Source: Phocaeicola sp.
GTDB lineage: Bacteria; Bacteroidota; Bacteroidia; Bacteroidales; Bacteroidaceae
Length of the DNA: 64,000 nucleotides
Direction: 5' to 3'
Assembly (NCBI GenBank): GCA_020026175.1
Contig: JAHHQV010000004.1
Span: 7,448-71,447, forward strand
Shown piece by piece: positions 61,671-64,000 of this stretch. Each line of letters begins with the position of its first letter. The stretch's first letter is position 1. A program made the position numbers and the translations under genes. The notes beneath the pieces are model-generated. The model ran no database searches. It saw only the letters and a list, made by a program, of their open reading frames with translations, and was not told the origin of the DNA.

Positions 61671-62870
61671 TTATGCCTTTTGGCATTTTATGAGTACTTT
61701 TTCGCCATTATTCAAAGTAGTGGCGAAAATGTATGTTTCTCCTCCTTCTTTCAATTTCAGTTTTTTCCTTAGTTCGGCCACCGTAGAAGGGAAGTTCCTT
61801 ACAGTAAGGTTGGCTTTGTCTACATTTTCCAACAGTGATTTTATTTCTTTTTTGTTGAAGCTGCTTGTAGCTATTACCTTGAATTTTCTTCCCGGAAAAT
61901 CAATAAGTTTGTTGGATGTATAAAGATGGCTGTTAGGGTGCAGCTTGTCTACTTTATATCTTCCTGACAATATTTTGTATGCTCCAGCTTTCAGCAGTGC
62001 TGCTCCTGGTTCGTAGATGTATTCTTGTATATTGTCTGTTAGAGTGCAGATGGAGTTTCTCTCTTCCTCAAGAGTGAAGTCAAGATGTTGTGTCGAAAAG
62101 TTATTAACAATCTGTTCACAACTTATTGTTATATTATTTTCTTTTGATTTATAGTTGTTTATGCTCTTTTTTAATATCAAAATAAGCTCTTTGCACTCGT
62201 TATTAACAGATATGATGTGAATGTTGTTGATAAACTTTAATTCTCTTATTGTTGAAAAAATATCCAGCATAGGTGAGAGCTTTATCATCACTTTGTCTGC
62301 TTTCTCTACAAGTGTTTTTTCCAGTGATGAAACATCTGGTTCACATTCGGATATAAGAACTGTTTTTCCACCGTTGGCATCTCTTCTGGCAGGATCTAGG
62401 AAGATGCAGTCGGCTTTATCCATTTTTTCAAGAAATGTCACTCCGTCTGTATTGTGTACCTCTATATGATTTAGTCCTAAAGTCTCGAAATTGTTTCGGG
62501 CAATTTCGCATAAGTACTCTTGACGTTCTACATAATGTGCATGCTTGAAGTTTCGGGCAATGAACGAACAGTCTACGCCAAGTCCTGCTGTCAGGTCGGC
62601 GAATGTGTTTCCACTTGCTAATGTTGCTTTATATAATGCTGTTAGTTCGGAAGAACATTGTTCCATCGACAAGTGCTTAGGATATAATATCCCGTCGGTA
62701 TTGGCCCATGACGGTATTTTCTTTTCAGCAATCTGATGTCCGGATATTTGTGTCACTACTTCATTCATATCCACATTGGGATATTTTTTTGCCTGTAGTG
62801 CCAGTTGTCTTACATCGTCTTTGTAATGTTCTTTTATGAATTGTCTTGTTTCGGCAGATATTTTATCCAT
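61671..62870 (-). CDS. SAM-dependent methyltransferase with THUMP-like C-terminal domain
   Basis: A 399-residue protein of a family typical of Bacteroidetes. The SAM-binding part has FADLTAGLGVDCSFIARNF near residue 97 and CIFLDPARRDANGG near 155, followed by a segment with MIKLSPMLDI. The C-terminal domain (about 300-399, LTVRNFPSTVAELRKKLKLKEGG) is THUMP-like, which points to an RNA or nucleoside substrate. The exact reaction is unknown. It is convergent with the thioredoxin gene. Confidence 0.85.
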   Translation of the reverse strand: MDKISAETRQFIKEHYKDDVRQLALQAKKYPNVDMNEVVTQISGHQIAEKKIPSWANTDGILYPKHLSMEQCSSELTALYKATLASGNTFADLTAGLGVDCSFIARNFKHAHYVERQEYLCEIARNNFETLGLNHIEVHNTDGVTFLEKMDKADCIFLDPARRDANGGKTVLISECEPDVSSLEKTLVEKADKVMIKLSPMLDIFSTIRELKFINNIHIISVNNECKELILILKKSINNYKSKENNITISCEQIVNNFSTQHLDFTLEEERNSICTLTDNIQEYIYEPGAALLKAGAYKILSGRYKVDKLHPNSHLYTSNKLIDFPGRKFKVIATSSFNKKEIKSLLENVDKANLTVRNFPSTVAELRKKLKLKEGGETYIFATTLNNGEKVLIKCQKA

Positions 62871-63482
62871 TTTTGTTGTTGGTTTGATAATTATTTACAA
62901 AGGTAATCAATGACTGTCAATAAATTGGTCGATAATGGATTTTTGCATATAATTTATATACTCTAATTCCCGCAAATGGTTACGGCTCTCGTGTTGCATA
63001 CCTTCTTGGCGTACCTTCCACTTATCCTAATAAGGCAACTTGATGTAATATGCTGCAAAACGCATAATCAAGAAGAATCAATCATATCCCGATTTAAAGG
63101 TTTTTGCATAAGCAGGATTTTTAGGTATAGAAGTCCAGTCTGTATTCTCTGTATGTTGATCTATTTGTATAGAACTGAAAATGTGTTTGAAAACAAATGT
63201 TTTACATTATAAAGTGCTGGATAATGTAAACTTATAACTTTAAATTTATTTCAATATCAGAGAAATCACAGAGCATGATTTTTGATAACCATAGAAAAAA
63301 CTCTCTATAAAATAACAACATTTCTTAACAAATAACGAACTATTAAATGACAGAGCCGTGTAAAATCTGAATATATATATTTTTTTTTTTAAGTTGGACT
63401 ATCCATAAATTAATTATATTTGCAAAATATTTTAATAGAACCTTATAATAGGTTACAATAGTTCGTTAAAAATTCGCCAAGC
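62871..63482. other. Degraded gene-free stretch
   Basis: Two short plus-strand frames look like remains of one protein: LYTLIPANGYGSRVAYLLG up to a stop near 63032, then, two frames away, AAKRIIKKNQSYPDLKVFA up to a stop near 63113. I could not name the family. A ten-T run lies at 63381-63390, a -7 box TATATTTG at 63415-63422, and a 12-bp inverted repeat pairs 63333-63344 with 63457-63468. Confidence 0.45.
63415..63422 (+). promoter_or_regulatory. Isolated -7 box with no gene behind it
   Basis: TATATTTG with TTG at 63394-63396 (18-base spacing) forms a fair Bacteroidetes promoter, but no plus-strand gene follows; it points into the 3' end of the broken transposase. Confidence 0.45.
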
Positions 63483-64000
63483 CTAAGCGGCTCTGGCAGT
63501 AAATAAAATGAGTTCTTTGAAAAGTTTGTCAATTAATTGCGTGTTTGGTTCAATCCCAGACACGCAAATAAATCGTTCAAGCATGTAAGCATTGTGTATG
63601 ACTGACTTGCATGATGATATGGAATATTTTATTCCCATCCTCTTACAGGCAGCTTTTGCAAGGTTTATCGCTGCAAGTGATGCATTAAAGTGAAAAGCCA
63701 GTTTCCTGAGGTCAGTAGACTGACAGTTTGTTATTCCGGCATGTTAAGTGCTTTGGGGTATGCTTTCAGTCCGTAAAGTTTACCCTTGTTCACTTTGTAC
63801 TCGGTACATCTTGTGATGTCCAGATTTTCAAAGTCAATCTTTCCGTCATACAATTTTGGACGCCCGCTCTTGTATTCGCCGGCACAACCAGACCAGAAAT
63901 AGCCAATCCACGGCGTTTTGCTGCCTGATTTTGGAATGAAAGACAGATCAACGGCTATCGCCTTACGACCACCTTTAAGGTGCTCTCTGATGATGGTTTC
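63483..64000 (-). pseudogene. DDE transposase remnant (IS4-like), running off the right edge
   Basis: On the minus strand, coming in from the window edge, the frame reads ETIIREHLKGGRKAIAVDLSF, IPKSGSKTPWIGYFWSGCAG and LKAYPKALNMPE, ending at a stop near 63738. A second frame then gives FHFNASLAAINLAKAACKR, YSISSCKSVIHNAYMLERFI and KLFKELILFTARAA up to a stop at 63483. The first part is the core with the catalytic Asp and the second is the C-terminus; the middle of the protein is lost. The protein is therefore internally deleted and frameshifted. Confidence 0.75.

Noticed and set aside
62976..63212. Open frame of 78 codons
   Set aside because: The protein-like signal in this stretch is in other frames; this frame is a shadow.

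Overview
The window is an AT-rich stretch of a Bacteroidales chromosome, most probably Bacteroides or Phocaeicola. This rests on Bacteroidetes-type promoters (TAnnTTTG at -7), many lipoproteins with serine-rich lipoboxes, families largely confined to that group (NVEALA peptide, BF3164-type propeller lipoprotein, DUF4290, FimB-like surface lipoprotein), exported DPP IV-like and GH2/GH20 enzymes, and the gene order uppS-bamA-ompH-ompH-murI. Most of it is a conserved core chromosome. The plastic parts are 25.6-30.5 kb, 37.5-38.1 kb, 60.1-60.5 kb and 62.9-64.0 kb. No rRNA, tRNA, CRISPR array or prophage was seen. Calls are from reading the sequence; no database search was run.

Layout. 1-1.5 kb: 3' part of an alpha-galactosidase-clan glycosidase. 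1.8-8.7 kb: a lipoprotein followed by an envelope cluster (uppS, bamA, two Skp/OmpH chaperones, murI). 8.7-12.9 kb, minus strand: aroQ-pyk-O-methyltransferase-rbfA-LolC/E-like permease, divergent from xerD. 14-19.5 kb: an OmpA/TPR-like lipoprotein with codon use typical of high expression, a thioredoxin-fold lipoprotein without the CXXC pair, a YifB-type ATPase and a cation efflux protein. 19.6-25.6 kb: an exported beta-galactosidase and a beta-N-acetylhexosaminidase lipoprotein, each with its own promoter. 25.6-30.5 kb: a decayed IS200/IS605 element (truncated tnpA and tnpB, TnpB lacking its first RuvC Asp), two IS5-type remnants, an intact NVEALA peptide plus BF3164-type lipoprotein pair, and a broken DUF1573 gene. 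30.5-37.4 kb: GNAT-nitrilase fusion, serine-type sulfatase, iron-type alcohol dehydrogenase, copper-exporting ATPase. 38.1-43.7 kb, minus strand: an eleven-heme cytochrome c, a CcsBA haem-attachment protein and a two-CCG-motif protein, forming a respiratory operon. 43.9-53.1 kb: housekeeping genes (nadD, gmk, yicC; tsaB, DUF4290, murA, rimM, degenerate M23 protein, dxr, rseP). 53.5-62.9 kb: DPP IV-like peptidase, FimB-like lipoprotein, GNAT, methyltransferase-like protein, cobalamin adenosyltransferase, orphan vsr, exported thioredoxin and a THUMP-like methyltransferase. 63.5 kb to the end: a degenerate transposase.

The least explained signals are regulatory-looking. Two arrays 22 kb apart (37963-38028 and 60322-60409) each carry three 18-bp dyads of the form AAAACG-N6-CGTTTT on an exact 22-nt pitch. 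A separate pair of 18-bp direct repeats on a 21-nt pitch sits just upstream of the predicted promoter of the eleven-heme cytochrome operon. Pitches of about two helical turns suggest protein-binding arrays. Several proteins keep a fold but lack its catalytic residues (TnpB, thioredoxin-like lipoprotein, M23 protein), and MurA carries Asp in place of the usual active-site Cys.
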